Counted from the stretch's first letter, positions 10,142 through 19,367 are shown. The stretch is 64,000 nt of DNA from Geminicoccaceae bacterium (GCA_025062095.1 JANXAZ010000010.1:1-64000); one strand, 5' to 3'. Translations and numbers: made by a program. The notes: a model not told the origin generated them from the letters alone.

Positions 10142-11548
10142 TCAACCGCGCGGAACGAGCTTCCACACCTTGCCCGTGCGCCCGTGCGGCCCGAGCTCGG
10201 CGTTGCTCAGAACGTACAGTTCCCCTTCCGCGTCGCGACCGAGGCCCAAAACCCGAGCGTCGAGCTCGAGGACCTTCTCGATCGACCAGAGCGCGCCCCA
10301 GACCGGAGGTGGCGTGGCGACGAAGATCTGGCCGGAAGGCTCGCGAAAGCTCCGGCTCCAGTCCCCGAACACGAGTTTGCCCGAAAGAGCGGGGATCGCC
10401 GAGCCGCGATAGACGTGCCCGCCCACGGTCGCCGTGCCGATCCCTTCCCGTCCGAGCGCGACACCGGGAAGGCCTACGGCCGTGTTCGGATATTCGACGA
10501 TGGGATCGCGGAGGGGTTCGCCGAAAGGACCGTGACGGGGGCAGCTCGGAGGCGGGTTCTTGGGGCGCGAGCGATCGAAGCAGTGCCTGCCCTCCCGGAT
10601 CGCCCAGCCGTAATTCCCGGGCCGATCGACGAGATAGATCGCTTCCCACAAGGTCTCGCCGACCGCGGAGACGAAGAGATCGGTGCCATCGAAAGAGAGC
10701 CGCCAGGGTTGACGGAAACCCCAGGCCCAGATCTCCGGCCGGCCGAGGCCGTTGGCGAGGGGGTTGAGCGGCGGGACGGCGTAGCCGGGAAAACCGCGGT
10801 CGACATCGAGCCGCAGGATCTTGCCGTAAAGGCTCCACGGATCTTGGGCGAGACGGTCCCAATGGGCGAGTTCGGGCGGCACCTCGAACGCTTCGTAGAG
10901 GACTTCCGGGCCGACCCCGTGCACCCCGCCACCATCGCCGAGGCCGACGTAGAGATACCCGTCGGGTCCGAAGGCCAGGCCGCCCCCGAGATGCTTGCGG
11001 CTCGGCCAGGGCAGCTCCAAGAGCACGCGCTCGGAAGCGGGATCGACGCGGTCCCGCGCTCCGGCGGTCGTGAACTCGCTCAGCCTGCGCGTGTGGTTCC
11101 AGCCCGCGGGGGCCCCGGGCGCGAGAGGGGCGGTGTAGGTCGCGAACAGCCGTCCGTTGCGCGCGAACTCGGGATGAAAAGCGAGGCCCAGAAGACCGCG
11201 CTCCTCGAAGCCACGGGCGAGAAAGACGAGCTTGTCGCGCAGATCGAGGAAAGGGATGTCGCGCAGGCGGCCGTCGCCCTCCAACAAGAAGACGACGCCC
11301 CGTTGATCGACCACCACCGCGCGCCCGCTGCCGTCGGGAAGCGAGAGGAGATCGATCGGGGCCGCGAAGCCTTCGGCGACGAGCTCGAGCGCGAGCGGCG
11401 GTGATCGCGACGGTTCGCGCGCGGCGCCGACCGGGACCGAGAGCGCACCGAGGAAAAGCGCCGCTGCGGTCAGGCCGACACGGAACGCGCTGGGCCGCTT
11501 TCGTCGCGCGCCCGAGCACTCGTTCGTCTTTGCCGATCCCCGCCCCAT
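10142..11548 (-). CDS. PQQ-type glucose/sorbosone dehydrogenase
   Basis: The 468-residue protein is a periplasmic six-bladed beta-propeller of the soluble glucose/sorbosone dehydrogenase (GSDH) family. After a basic stretch there is a signal peptide (about residues 22-43, ending VGAAREP). Family hallmarks are GFAAPIDLLSLPDGSGRAVVVDQ near 60, GLLGLAFHPEFARNG near 115, HLGGGLAFGPDGYLYVGLGD near 190, and PEIWAWGFRQPWRLSFD near 278. The enzyme would oxidise an aldose or related compound and pass electrons to the respiratory chain. The substrate is not determined. It starts 92 bases after the DUF2892 gene and ends 48 bases before the SDR start. Confidence 0.88.
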   Translation of the reverse strand: MGRGSAKTNECSGARRKRPSAFRVGLTAAALFLGALSVPVGAAREPSRSPPLALELVAEGFAAPIDLLSLPDGSGRAVVVDQRGVVFLLEGDGRLRDIPFLDLRDKLVFLARGFEERGLLGLAFHPEFARNGRLFATYTAPLAPGAPAGWNHTRRLSEFTTAGARDRVDPASERVLLELPWPSRKHLGGGLAFGPDGYLYVGLGDGGGVHGVGPEVLYEAFEVPPELAHWDRLAQDPWSLYGKILRLDVDRGFPGYAVPPLNPLANGLGRPEIWAWGFRQPWRLSFDGTDLFVSAVGETLWEAIYLVDRPGNYGWAIREGRHCFDRSRPKNPPPSCPRHGPFGEPLRDPIVEYPNTAVGLPGVALGREGIGTATVGGHVYRGSAIPALSGKLVFGDWSRSFREPSGQIFVATPPPVWGALWSIEKVLELDARVLGLGRDAEGELYVLSNAELGPHGRTGKVWKLVPRG

Positions 11549-11640
11549 GCCGCGCTCGCCTTTCCCCTCACGCTCGGAGGACGTTCGTTAGCAGGCGCCA
11601 GAGACGGTCGGAAGCGAGCGCGGCCGCGGGAGGAACCGGC

Positions 11641-11835
11641 TCAGCTCTTGCTCGTCGGGCAGGTGGACAGTCCGAGGAGCTTGTAGGCCGGGCAGAAGCC
11701 CAGGACGGCGGTGGCGAGCGGGATGATCCCGATCCATCCCCAGGGCGTCTGCGGGCCCACGAACACCATGAGGATCAGAAAGATGCCGACCAGGCCGCGG
11801 ATCACGCGATCGACCGTTCCGACGTTGGTGGTCAC
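11641..11835 (-). CDS. DUF2892 inner-membrane protein
   Basis: A 64-residue protein with two hydrophobic helices (VIRGLVGIFLILMVFVG and WIGIIPLATAVLGFCPAYKLLG). The N-terminal NVGTVDRVIRGLVG and the CPAYKLLGLSTC segment are the signature of DUF2892 (also the C-terminal domain of YgaP rhodaneses). The two cysteines may bind sulfur or metal. GTG at 11835 is supported by GGAGGG 6 bases upstream. Confidence 0.9.
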   Translation of the reverse strand: MTTNVGTVDRVIRGLVGIFLILMVFVGPQTPWGWIGIIPLATAVLGFCPAYKLLGLSTCPTSKS

Positions 11836-11994
11836 GGGCGTCCCTCCGGAACACGGAGCCGCACGAGGCTCGCGCCGACGAATCTAGGCACGGATGACCG
11901 TGTCGCCAGCGCGGATCCGCGCGCGGTCGTTCCCATCGCCGCGGCGCCGTCCGTTTTTGTTTCCGGAAGGGGCGAGCGACCGCGATCGCAGGGC

Positions 11995-12660
11995 TTAAGG
12001 CCAGGGCGGAGCGGTGTGGCCGGCCAGGGGCGCGTCGCGCCGCTGGAGAATGTAGAACTGCCAGGTCGGCGAGAAGTCCGTGACCATGACCCGGACGGTG
12101 ACCGATTCGCCCGGTCGGATGACGCTGCCGCTGAAGACCACCGCATCGAGGGGTTCGTCGGTGACCTGTACGCTGTCGAAACGGTCCGAGCCGAAAAGGC
12201 GCGCGGCTCCGATGGCCTGACCGAAGGAAAGGCCGTCCTCGAAGGGGCTCGCGCGACCCTTGAGCTCGCGCACTTCCATTTCGAAGCTGTGCCAGGGCCG
12301 GTTCGTGCGGTTGGTGACGATCTTGACGAGGACGAACCCCACACCGTGCCCGGGAGCGACGCGATTGCCGAAGCTCGCGCGCATCCCGCGCACGGTGAGG
12401 ACCGCGGGCCCTTCCTCGGTGATGTCCTCGACGAGCGTGATCGGATCCTCCGGGGTGCCGGCACCCCAGGCGTCGCGGAGCACGAGGCCGCCTTCCTCGT
12501 CGCTGAACTCGAGGCCGCCGGCGAGCAGGCGCGCGGCGTGCGCGCTCGCGGTAAGAGACGAAAGAAGGACCAGCGCGACGAGCGTCCGGACGAGCGCCCG
12601 CGCCACGAGCCTCCGGTTTTCGCGGGGTACGCGCTCCGGCTTGTCGGCGCACTCCGGCAT
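11995..12660 (-). CDS. Secreted protein of unknown function
   Basis: A 221-residue product with a signal peptide after a basic lead (hydrophobic LVALVLLSSLTASAHA, about residues 27-42). The mature region is beta-rich with blocks LTVRGMRASFGNRVAPGHGVGF and VRVMVTDFSPTWQFYILQR. It may form an immunoglobulin-like or cupredoxin-like beta-sandwich; that is only a visual impression. Its downstream neighbour on this strand is the DUF2892 gene, 159 bases away. The ATG at 12660 has no clear ribosome site and an upstream GTG is possible. Confidence 0.7.
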   Translation of the reverse strand: MPECADKPERVPRENRRLVARALVRTLVALVLLSSLTASAHAARLLAGGLEFSDEEGGLVLRDAWGAGTPEDPITLVEDITEEGPAVLTVRGMRASFGNRVAPGHGVGFVLVKIVTNRTNRPWHSFEMEVRELKGRASPFEDGLSFGQAIGAARLFGSDRFDSVQVTDEPLDAVVFSGSVIRPGESVTVRVMVTDFSPTWQFYILQRRDAPLAGHTAPPWP

Positions 12661-13045
12661 CGGACACCACTCGAGCGAGCACGCGAGGCATGCTACCAGA
12701 TCCCGCCCGCGACGCGCCAGGCACGCCACGAACTCGAACGAGCGGACGTCGAAGGCGCGGACCCGAGGCAAAGGGAACGCGCGTCCCCCACGGGCCGGGC
12801 GGGAGGCGAGGGCGTCCGGTTCGGAGCACTCGTACGCGGGAAGGGCCGATCGCGGCACCGAGGCCCGGGCCGGAGGCCCGGCGGCGCGGACCCCTGCCCG
12901 AGCCGCGGCTTCGCGAAAGCGCCGGGAAGACGGGAACCGAGCTCGGTGCTTTCCGGGGCGGTCTTCGGCCGCCTCTTCCGCTTGCGCCGCACCGACCCTC
13001 CCCTCATCGTCGCCTTGTTCGTTCGAGGATCGCCGGGGTGAGCGC
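12661..13045. other. Divergent intergenic region, 385 bases
   Basis: No gene is supported here; open frames on both strands are Arg/Pro/Ser-rich artefacts. It must hold promoters for the two divergent secreted-protein genes. On the minus strand a TGGTAGCAT extended -10-like sequence lies at 12691-12699. A hairpin CCGGGCC-GGA-GGCCCGG is at 12865-12881. Confidence 0.5.
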
Positions 13046-13756
13046 GTGAAGGCTCTGGCTCTCGTCTTCCTCGTCATCGTCGCGCTCGACCGCGCGGGAG
13101 CGGCCGTGCCCGAACCGCTCGAGCCGCTTTTCGCCTGGAACGCGATCGGGCGCGTCAACGTTCCGCACGGCTTTTGCACGGGAACGCTGGTGGGTGCTTC
13201 CGAGGTGCTCACTGCCGCCCATTGTCTGTGGTCGCGCCGGCGGGGCCGGCTCTACGATCCGGACGAAGTCCACTTCGTGGCCGGCTGGCGACGCGGCAGC
13301 TGGGTCGCGCACGCGCGGGCCGCGTCCTTCCGCCTCGCCCCCGACCTCGTCTTCGATGCGCGCGGTCTTCCCGAGCGGCTCGAGACCGACTGGGCGGTCT
13401 TGCGGCTCGCGCAGCCGCTCTCGGGGTTCGAGCTCTTGCGGCCGTTACCGGTGGGCTGGCCCGGCGGGCGCCCCCGCCCCGAACCCGAGGCGCAACTCTT
13501 GGGCTACGCCCAGGACCGTCCCCACCTTCCCGTCCGGCTCGGCCCCTGTCCCGTGGCCGCCGAAGATCTCCGGGGATCACTGGTTCTGCACGGCTGTCCG
13601 GCTCCCCAGGGTCTCTCGGGAGCGCCGCTTCTGGTCCCCGATGGCGGCGCGTGGAGCGTCGTGGGAGTGCATCTCGGCAGCGTCGCGGTCTCCGGGCGGA
13701 GAATGGGGGCTGCGATCCCCGTCCGCCGCATCTTGCCCGATTGGCTCTTCCGTTGA
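13046..13756 (+). CDS. Secreted trypsin-like serine protease
   Basis: The 236-residue protein has a signal peptide (residues 1-19, cleaved about AGA|A) and a chymotrypsin-fold protease domain. The catalytic triad is His in LTAAHC near residue 57, Asp in ETDWAVLRL near 114, and Ser in QGLSGAPLL near 192. The Ser motif is GxSGAP, not the trypsin GDSGGP, as in bacterial V8-like and related enzymes, so specificity is unlikely to be tryptic. It is probably periplasmic or secreted. GTG at 13046 has GGGGTGAG just upstream. No adjacent inhibitor or propeptide is seen. Confidence 0.88.
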   Translation: MKALALVFLVIVALDRAGAAVPEPLEPLFAWNAIGRVNVPHGFCTGTLVGASEVLTAAHCLWSRRRGRLYDPDEVHFVAGWRRGSWVAHARAASFRLAPDLVFDARGLPERLETDWAVLRLAQPLSGFELLRPLPVGWPGGRPRPEPEAQLLGYAQDRPHLPVRLGPCPVAAEDLRGSLVLHGCPAPQGLSGAPLLVPDGGAWSVVGVHLGSVAVSGRRMGAAIPVRRILPDWLFR

Positions 13757-13935
13757 TCGGCGAGACCTGCCCGAAACGCGGGCATGCTGCGCATCCGACG
13801 AGCAACGGGGCGCAACGGTCCGCCCGCTTGAGCGCGCATGCGAGGCATGGCAAGGCGGTTGCTACGAGGACAACGAAAGCGCGAAGAAGATTTGCGAGCT
13901 TCGCCTTCACCGTCCGCAGAACGAAGGAGTGTTCC

Positions 13936-14523
13936 GTGAGCCGCGGTCTCGCCCTTGTCCTCCTCCTCGCCGCCTTTTCGGCCTCGGTGCCGGAGGCGCG
14001 GGCGCACACGCCGGGTGCCGTGGGCGCCGGCCTCGTCGAGGGGTTCGCCCATCCTTTGAGCGGCTGGGATCATCTTCTGGCCATGCTCGCCGTCGGGGTT
14101 TGGGCGGCCCAGCTCGGCGGTCGCGCGATCTGGGCGGCGCCGGCCGGCTTTCTCGGCGGTCTCCTCGCGGGAGGGCTTCTGGGGATGGGCGGCGTCGCGC
14201 TCGTCGCGGTCGAGGCGGGGATCCTCGCCTCGCTCGTCGTCGTCGGGGCGTCGATCGCACTCGCCGTACGGCCGCCTCTGGTCGTCGGCCTTCTGCTCGT
14301 CGCGCTCTTCGGGCTCCTGCACGGCCACGCCCACGGCACCGAGTTGCCGCAGACCGCCGATCCTCTCGCCTACGTCGCGGGCTTCGTGTCGGCTTCGATC
14401 CTGTTGCACCTCCTCGGCGTGGGGGCGGGGGTGGCGGCGCGCCGCTTCGCGTCGCCGCTCGTGCCGAGGATCGGAGGCGGGGCAGTCGCGGCCGCGGGGA
14501 TCGCGGGGTTCCTGGCGGGCTGA
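13936..14523 (+). CDS. HupE/UreJ family nickel permease-like protein
   Basis: The 195-residue protein has a cleavable signal peptide (ends EARAHTPG), then the family motif HPLSGWDHLLAM near residues 37-48 (HxxxxxDH, a proposed Ni-binding site), about six membrane helices, and a second His-rich loop FGLLHGHAHGTEL near 132. HupE/UreJ members import nickel or cobalt for hydrogenase or urease, but no such enzyme is encoded in this window. The GTG start has AAGGAG 6 bases upstream. It is tail to tail with argE. Confidence 0.92.
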   Translation: MSRGLALVLLLAAFSASVPEARAHTPGAVGAGLVEGFAHPLSGWDHLLAMLAVGVWAAQLGGRAIWAAPAGFLGGLLAGGLLGMGGVALVAVEAGILASLVVVGASIALAVRPPLVVGLLLVALFGLLHGHAHGTELPQTADPLAYVAGFVSASILLHLLGVGAGVAARRFASPLVPRIGGGAVAAAGIAGFLAG

Positions 14524-14545
14524 AGCGCCGCGGCTCGCTCGCGGA

Positions 14546-15709
14546 TCAGCCCCGGCAGTGGACGACGAGACGCTCGAGGAAGGCCTCGCAGGCGGCGAGC
14601 TGGGCGAGCTCGACGTATTCGTCGGGTTTGTGCGCCTGCTCGATGTTCCCGGGACCGCACACGATCGCCGGGATCCCGCCGTCGCGCCGGAACAGACCGC
14701 CCTCGGTGCCGTAAGCCACCTTCTTGTGATCCGCCCTGCCGCTCAGACGCTTCACGAGGCGCGTGAGCTCGTGGTCGGGGGCGATGTCGACCGCCGGCAG
14801 TTCCGTGAGCCGCTCGAAGCGGATCGCGCTGTCGGGTCCGCGTGCGCGCATCGCGGGTACCAAGATCTCCTCGGCGTGCGCTTTCACTTCGGCGACGAGG
14901 CCCGCCGGATCGACCTCGGGAAGCGTGCGGAACTCCCAGTCGAACCAGCAGCGCTCGGGGACGATGTTGAGCGTCGTCCCGCCGTGGATCTGGCCCACGT
15001 GCGCGGTCGAATGGGGCACGTCGAAGGCGGGATCGAAGGGCCCGCGCTCGGCCATCCGTCGACCGATGTCGCGGATGCGCAGGACGAGTTCGGCTGCGTA
15101 CTCGACGGCGTTCACCGCCTTGGGGGCGAGGGAGGAATGGGCCGAAGTCCCGGTGACGGTGGTCCGGTAGCTCTCCTTGGCCTTGTGGGCGACGACCACC
15201 TCCATGCCCGTGGGCTCGCCCACGATCACCCCCGCCGGCTTGACCGGGCACAGTCGGTCGAGCGCGGCGATGAGCCGCCGGACGCCTCGACAACCCACCT
15301 CTTCGTCGTAGGAAAGAGCGATGTGCAGCGGCCGGGCGAGCGGCCGCTCGAGCATCACCGGGACCATGGCGAGCACGCAGGCGACGAAGCCCTTCATGTC
15401 GCAGGTCCCGCGGCCGAAAGCGCGACCGCCCTCGACGCGCAGGCGGAACGGATCGCTGCTCCACTCTTGATCGTCGACCGGGACGACATCCGTGTGCCCC
15501 GACAGAACATAGCCGGGGGTGTCCGTGGGGCCGATGGAGGCGAAGAGATTGACCCAATCTCCGCTCTCGTCGGGAAGGCGGTGCACCGCGACGCCGAGAT
15601 CGCGCAGATAGGCCTCGACCCACTCGGCGAGCGGGCGGTTCGGGTTGCGGCTCACCGTGTCGAACGCGACGAGCCTTTCGAGGATCGGGATCGAACGCGG
15701 CACGGACAT
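14546..15709 (-). CDS. argE: Acetylornithine deacetylase (ArgE-type M20 peptidase)
   Basis: A 387-residue zinc amidohydrolase of the ArgE/DapE group. Key residues: first metal His in LSGHTDVVPVD near 78, bridging Asp in GRGTCDMKGF near 109, catalytic Glu pair in SYDEEVGCRG near 141, GEPTGMEVV near 170, and the C-terminal metal His in NIEQAHKPDEYV near 360. This matches alphaproteobacterial ArgE, which removes acetate from N-acetylornithine in arginine synthesis. ATG at 15709 is chosen because GGAG is 7 bases upstream and the length then fits; an in-frame ATG at 15841 adds an unlikely basic leader. Other N-acyl amino acid substrates are possible. Confidence 0.9.
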   Translation of the reverse strand: MSVPRSIPILERLVAFDTVSRNPNRPLAEWVEAYLRDLGVAVHRLPDESGDWVNLFASIGPTDTPGYVLSGHTDVVPVDDQEWSSDPFRLRVEGGRAFGRGTCDMKGFVACVLAMVPVMLERPLARPLHIALSYDEEVGCRGVRRLIAALDRLCPVKPAGVIVGEPTGMEVVVAHKAKESYRTTVTGTSAHSSLAPKAVNAVEYAAELVLRIRDIGRRMAERGPFDPAFDVPHSTAHVGQIHGGTTLNIVPERCWFDWEFRTLPEVDPAGLVAEVKAHAEEILVPAMRARGPDSAIRFERLTELPAVDIAPDHELTRLVKRLSGRADHKKVAYGTEGGLFRRDGGIPAIVCGPGNIEQAHKPDEYVELAQLAACEAFLERLVVHCRG

Positions 15710-15843
15710 CGCGGGCTCCGGGGGCGACGGCAGCGACGTAGAGGGCCGCGCGCGGCGCGGCAAGCGGTGCGCCGTCGCCGCGTCTTCCCGCACGACCTCC
15801 GTTCTGCTAGCCGCGAGCGCGATCTCGGTCCGGAGAGCCACTC

Positions 15844-16782
15844 GTGAAGTACGCGGTCTTCATCCACACGAACGAGAAGCAATACGTGGGCGCGCTCGTT
15901 TCGGCCCATTCCATGCGACGCTTCTCCAGGCACGCCGATGCGCTCGACATCCGGATCCTGCACACCAAGGACTACCCCTTCTTGTGGGCGCGCGAGGGAC
16001 AGCGCTTCAAGCGCGGCCGCGAATGGCGCGAATGGCGGATGAGCGATCTGCAGTCCTTCACACCCTTGCGCTTCGCGCCGCCTCGGGAAATGGGCTACGA
16101 GGGGCGAGCGGTGATCGTCGATCCGGACATCTTCGCGGTCGGCGACGTGTGGGAACTTCTGACCCGCGACATGGGCGGCAAGGCGATCCTGTGCCGCAAG
16201 CGCCCGGGCAAGGAAAACGTCCCGGGGCACTACGCCACCTCCTGCATGTTGCTCGATTGCGCCAAGCTGAAGCACTGGGACGTCGAGAAGAATTTCGCTG
16301 AGCTGTTCACGGGCGAGCGCGATTACGCCAAGTGGATCGAGCTCGAATACGAAGACCCCGAGACCATAGGTCTGTTCGAGCCGGAGTGGAACGATTTCGA
16401 CCACCTGGACGAGAAAACGAAGCTCATCCACAACACCAAACGCCACACCCAGCCCTGGAAGACGGGCTTGCCGATCGACTTCGTCGAGGCCGACAAGTTC
16501 AAGCTCTGGTCGCCCAGAGGGTGGGTGCAGCGGATCCACCGCACCCTGTTCGGACACTACGCGTATCGGGGAACCTACAAGCCGCACCCCGATCCCCGCC
16601 AGGAGCGCCTGTTTTTCGCCCTTCTCAAGGACGCGCTGAAGGCGGGCGTGCTCGACGAGGCGCTCTTGAAAGAGCACATGGCCAAGAACCACGTCCGCCA
16701 CGACGCTCTCGAGGTCCTGGCGCGCACGCCCGATCTCGACCGGCTCGACATCCTGGGCCCGCGCCTCGCGCAGGCGGCCTGA
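15844..16782 (+). CDS. Glycosyltransferase-like protein (GT-A type)
   Basis: A 312-residue cytosolic protein. The N-terminus MKYAVFIHTNEKQYVGALVSAHSM and the DPD element in VIVDPDIFAVGDVWELL near residues 90-106 resemble the nucleotide-sugar binding and DxD metal motifs of GT8-like glycosyltransferases; SCMLLDC near 140 and the HNTKRHTQPW segment near 200 fit the acceptor side of such enzymes. It has no membrane segment. GTG at 15844 has GGAGAG 6 bases upstream. It diverges from argE. The sugar donor and acceptor are unknown, and no other surface-polysaccharide gene is adjacent. Confidence 0.75.
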   Translation: MKYAVFIHTNEKQYVGALVSAHSMRRFSRHADALDIRILHTKDYPFLWAREGQRFKRGREWREWRMSDLQSFTPLRFAPPREMGYEGRAVIVDPDIFAVGDVWELLTRDMGGKAILCRKRPGKENVPGHYATSCMLLDCAKLKHWDVEKNFAELFTGERDYAKWIELEYEDPETIGLFEPEWNDFDHLDEKTKLIHNTKRHTQPWKTGLPIDFVEADKFKLWSPRGWVQRIHRTLFGHYAYRGTYKPHPDPRQERLFFALLKDALKAGVLDEALLKEHMAKNHVRHDALEVLARTPDLDRLDILGPRLAQAA

Positions 16783-16866
16783 AGCCCGGTCCCCGGCGGC
16801 GCGACTTCGGCTCCTCGCTGACAGCGGATCTCGATCCTCGGGAACGCCGGCCGGTCGCTCCCGTAG

Positions 16867-16901
16867 CGGGTGCTCGCGGGCACCCGACGGATCGCATCCG
16901 T
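16867..16901. terminator. Two tandem hairpins between convergent genes
   Basis: CGGGTGC/GCACCCG (16867-16873 with 16880-16886) and ACGGAT/ATCCGT (16887-16892 with 16896-16901) stand back to back in the gap between two convergent genes. Neither has a T-run. They may serve both strands as transcription-ending or transcript-end structures. Confidence 0.45.
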
Positions 16902-16950
16902 GCGGCCGGACGCGGCTCCGGGCGCCGGGCGGGCTCGGCAAAGGCCTCGG

Positions 16951-18432
16951 TCAGCGGAAGCCTTCGATCGATTCTTCGAGGCGGCGCCAACCCTGCTCGC
17001 GCAAGAATTGCTCGAGAGCGCTCCCTTCCCGCACCGCGCCCAAAACGGCGTCCCCGAAGACGGGCTCGCGCCAGAACGAACCTTCCGCCCAGGAGGGCTT
17101 GGGGACGCGCGCGATCTCCCCGGTCGAGGGATCGCGCAGGTAGGTCTGGTCGCTCAAGAGATTGGACCAGGCGGTCGAGTTCCGACTGCGTTCCTCGCGT
17201 CGCTCGGCGAGCCAGTCGCGGAGCCATTCGTTCGTGCGCCTCTGATCGCGGTTCCAGCGCTCGAGGGCGGAAAGCGCGGCCGCGGGATCGAGACGGAAGC
17301 TGTTGGCGATGCCCCGCACGATGCTCGTCGCGCGGTCCCAGTTCGCGCGTTCGGCTTCGGTCAGGAACACGGAGACGTTCACGAAGAGCGAGGCGTCCGA
17401 CGTCCAAGGTCTTGCCTGACCCCCTCGGACCATGAAGCCGCCGACGAAAGCCTGGCGACGAAGCGAGCCCGAGTGCGCGACGAGATCGAAGCGCACGGGC
17501 GAGCCGCTCGCGCCCGGAGGCAGAGGCGGTGCGGGCAGCTCGGGGCCGCTTCCGGGAACGTCGCGCAAGCCGTCCACCGACCAACCGCGGCCCGTCTCCG
17601 ACTTCCACAGCTCGCTCAAGAAGGTCGCGAACGCGCGCGGCGAATCGACCGCGACGAAGCCCGGCCAGCCGTACGCCTGGCCGTTGACGATCAGCGTGGT
17701 TTGCGCCTGCACGCCGAAGGGGCTCTGCAGCGCGTAGACGGCGACGTCGACCGCATCGATCCGGGTGCGCAGCTCCGGGGTTCGGATCTCGAGCACCGGC
17801 AGCCGCTTGTCGCCCTGGCGGACGATGCCTCCGCGGAGCGTCGCCTCCTGCGGAACGTGAACCGTTCCGGCGACCGCCCCCGTCTCGAGGTCGTAGAAGA
17901 CCTCCCGGCGGAACGGCACCCGCTCCTGCGGCTCGAGAAAACGGATCTCGCGCACGAAGTCCAAAAGCGCGCGCAGCTCGTTCCGCGAGCTCGGCTGCGG
18001 AACGAAGAGGGAGAGAACGAGGGTGCCACCGGGATCGGGCAGCACCAGGGCGAACTCTTCGTATGCCTCGAAGGACGCCCGGTCGGCGAGACGGGCGGGC
18101 ACACCGAGCCCGCTCGCGCGAACGAGGGCACCGCTCGCCAGTGGACGCCAGAAGACGCGCGCGGCGCCACCGCTCCCGGTCCGTTCTCGCGCCCAAGCCC
18201 GCAACGCGCCTTCGAGACCCCCTTCGGATGCCGGGGAGACGCGGAGGAGGACGAAGCGGCGCCGATCGGTCCAGAGATAGCCGTCGTCGAGAACGCGCGC
18301 AGCCCAATCCGTTCGTTCGGGATAAACGAGGCCGTGCAGCCGATCGACGGCGAGTTGAGCACGAGGCGCCGAGAAGGCCGCCGAAAGTGCGACTGCCAAA
18401 AGACCGAGCAACGCGAGCCGTACCGCGCCCAT
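16951..18432 (-). CDS. Large secreted protein of unknown function
   Basis: A 493-residue protein with a signal peptide (hydrophobic LALLGLLAVALSAAFSAPRAQ, residues 5-25). It has two probable parts: a first domain to about residue 170 and a second with repeated beta-rich segments, ending with a helical, charged stretch (ALSALERWNRDQRRTNEWLRDWLAE at about 380-405) and a region containing SDQTYLRDPSTGEIARVP. That last region resembles the C-terminus of proteins annotated as hypothetical exported proteins. I recognise no catalytic motif or cysteine pair. Transcribed alone, convergent with the glycosyltransferase gene. Confidence 0.75.
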   Translation of the reverse strand: MGAVRLALLGLLAVALSAAFSAPRAQLAVDRLHGLVYPERTDWAARVLDDGYLWTDRRRFVLLRVSPASEGGLEGALRAWARERTGSGGAARVFWRPLASGALVRASGLGVPARLADRASFEAYEEFALVLPDPGGTLVLSLFVPQPSSRNELRALLDFVREIRFLEPQERVPFRREVFYDLETGAVAGTVHVPQEATLRGGIVRQGDKRLPVLEIRTPELRTRIDAVDVAVYALQSPFGVQAQTTLIVNGQAYGWPGFVAVDSPRAFATFLSELWKSETGRGWSVDGLRDVPGSGPELPAPPLPPGASGSPVRFDLVAHSGSLRRQAFVGGFMVRGGQARPWTSDASLFVNVSVFLTEAERANWDRATSIVRGIANSFRLDPAAALSALERWNRDQRRTNEWLRDWLAERREERSRNSTAWSNLLSDQTYLRDPSTGEIARVPKPSWAEGSFWREPVFGDAVLGAVREGSALEQFLREQGWRRLEESIEGFR

Positions 18433-18635
18433 CGCCCCGATCCCGTGTCGCGAAGGCGAGAGGTTCGACTAATCACCAGAAAACTACTGCGCAGCCGGCG
18501 GTCTGCGCAAGCTCCCGGCCCCGAGGCTGCCTCGATCGCTCGCGCAGGTGGTGTGCGGATGCGGTCCGCCGCCTTGACGCGCTCGCCGACGCTTCCCTGA
18601 CTCGCCGGCGATCCGAAGGCTCGGGGAGAAGGGGG

Positions 18636-19367
18636 ATGGCGGGAAGGCTCGCGGGGAAGAAAGCGCTCGTGACCGCGGCGGGGCAGGGGATCGGCCGGGC
18701 GATCGCCCGGCTTTTCGCGCGAGAAGAGGCCGAGGTCCTGGCGACCGACGTCGATCCGGGCAAGCTCGTCGACCTCGCCGGCTGCCGGACCGCGAAGCTC
18801 GACGTCCTCGACAAGAGCGCGATCGAGACGCTGGTCGCGGCCGACGGGCCGTTCGACGTGCTCGTCAATTGCGCGGGCTTCGTGCATCACGGTACGATTC
18901 TCGACTGTTCCGACGAGGACTTCGCTTTCACGATGGATCTCAACGTCCGCTCGATGTTCTGGACCTGCAGAGCGGTCCTGCCGGGGATGCTCGACAAGGG
19001 CGGCGGCTCGATCGTGAACATCGCCAGCGTCTGCTCGAGCGTGAAGGGCCTGCCCAACCGCTTCGTCTACGGCACGAGCAAGGCCGCCGTGATCGGGCTC
19101 ACCAAGGCGATCGCGGCGGATTTCGTCACCCGGGGCATCCGCTGCAACGCTATTTGCCCCGGGACCATCGATACGCCGTCGCTGCAGGAGCGGATGCGCG
19201 CGCAAGGCGATTACGAGAAAGCCCGTGCGGCCTTTCTGGCCCGACAGCCGATGGGGCGGTTGGGGACCCCCGAGGAGGTGGCCTGGCTCGCCGTCTATCT
19301 CGCCTCGGACGAGAGCAGCTTCACCACGGGGGCGATCCACATCGTCGACGGCGGCCTCGTCATGTAG
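18636..19367 (+). CDS. DHRS6-like SDR (3-hydroxybutyrate dehydrogenase type 2-like)
   Basis: A 243-residue short-chain dehydrogenase with TAAGQGIGRA near residue 12, Asp in ATDVD for NAD(H), Ser in NIASVCSS near 131 and YGTSK near 144. The segments AGFVHHGTILDC, NLNVRSM-like DLNVRSMFW, SSVKGLPNRFVYGTSKAA and CPGTIDTPSLQERM are nearly those of vertebrate DHRS6/BDH2, a cytosolic 3-hydroxybutyrate dehydrogenase also reported to act on other substrates. Bacterial relatives are often labelled 2-keto-3-deoxy-L-fuconate dehydrogenase. Given phaC and a phasin in the same region, use in 3-hydroxybutyrate turnover is a reasonable inference. GGGGAGAAGGGGG precedes ATG. Confidence 0.9.
   Translation: MAGRLAGKKALVTAAGQGIGRAIARLFAREEAEVLATDVDPGKLVDLAGCRTAKLDVLDKSAIETLVAADGPFDVLVNCAGFVHHGTILDCSDEDFAFTMDLNVRSMFWTCRAVLPGMLDKGGGSIVNIASVCSSVKGLPNRFVYGTSKAAVIGLTKAIAADFVTRGIRCNAICPGTIDTPSLQERMRAQGDYEKARAAFLARQPMGRLGTPEEVAWLAVYLASDESSFTTGAIHIVDGGLVM

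Noticed and set aside
12661-13045. A gene in the 385-base divergent gap
   Set aside because: Frames are Arg/Pro/Ser-rich, and the shared GCGAGGCATG decamer near 12682 and 13838 is too short to indicate a mobile repeat.
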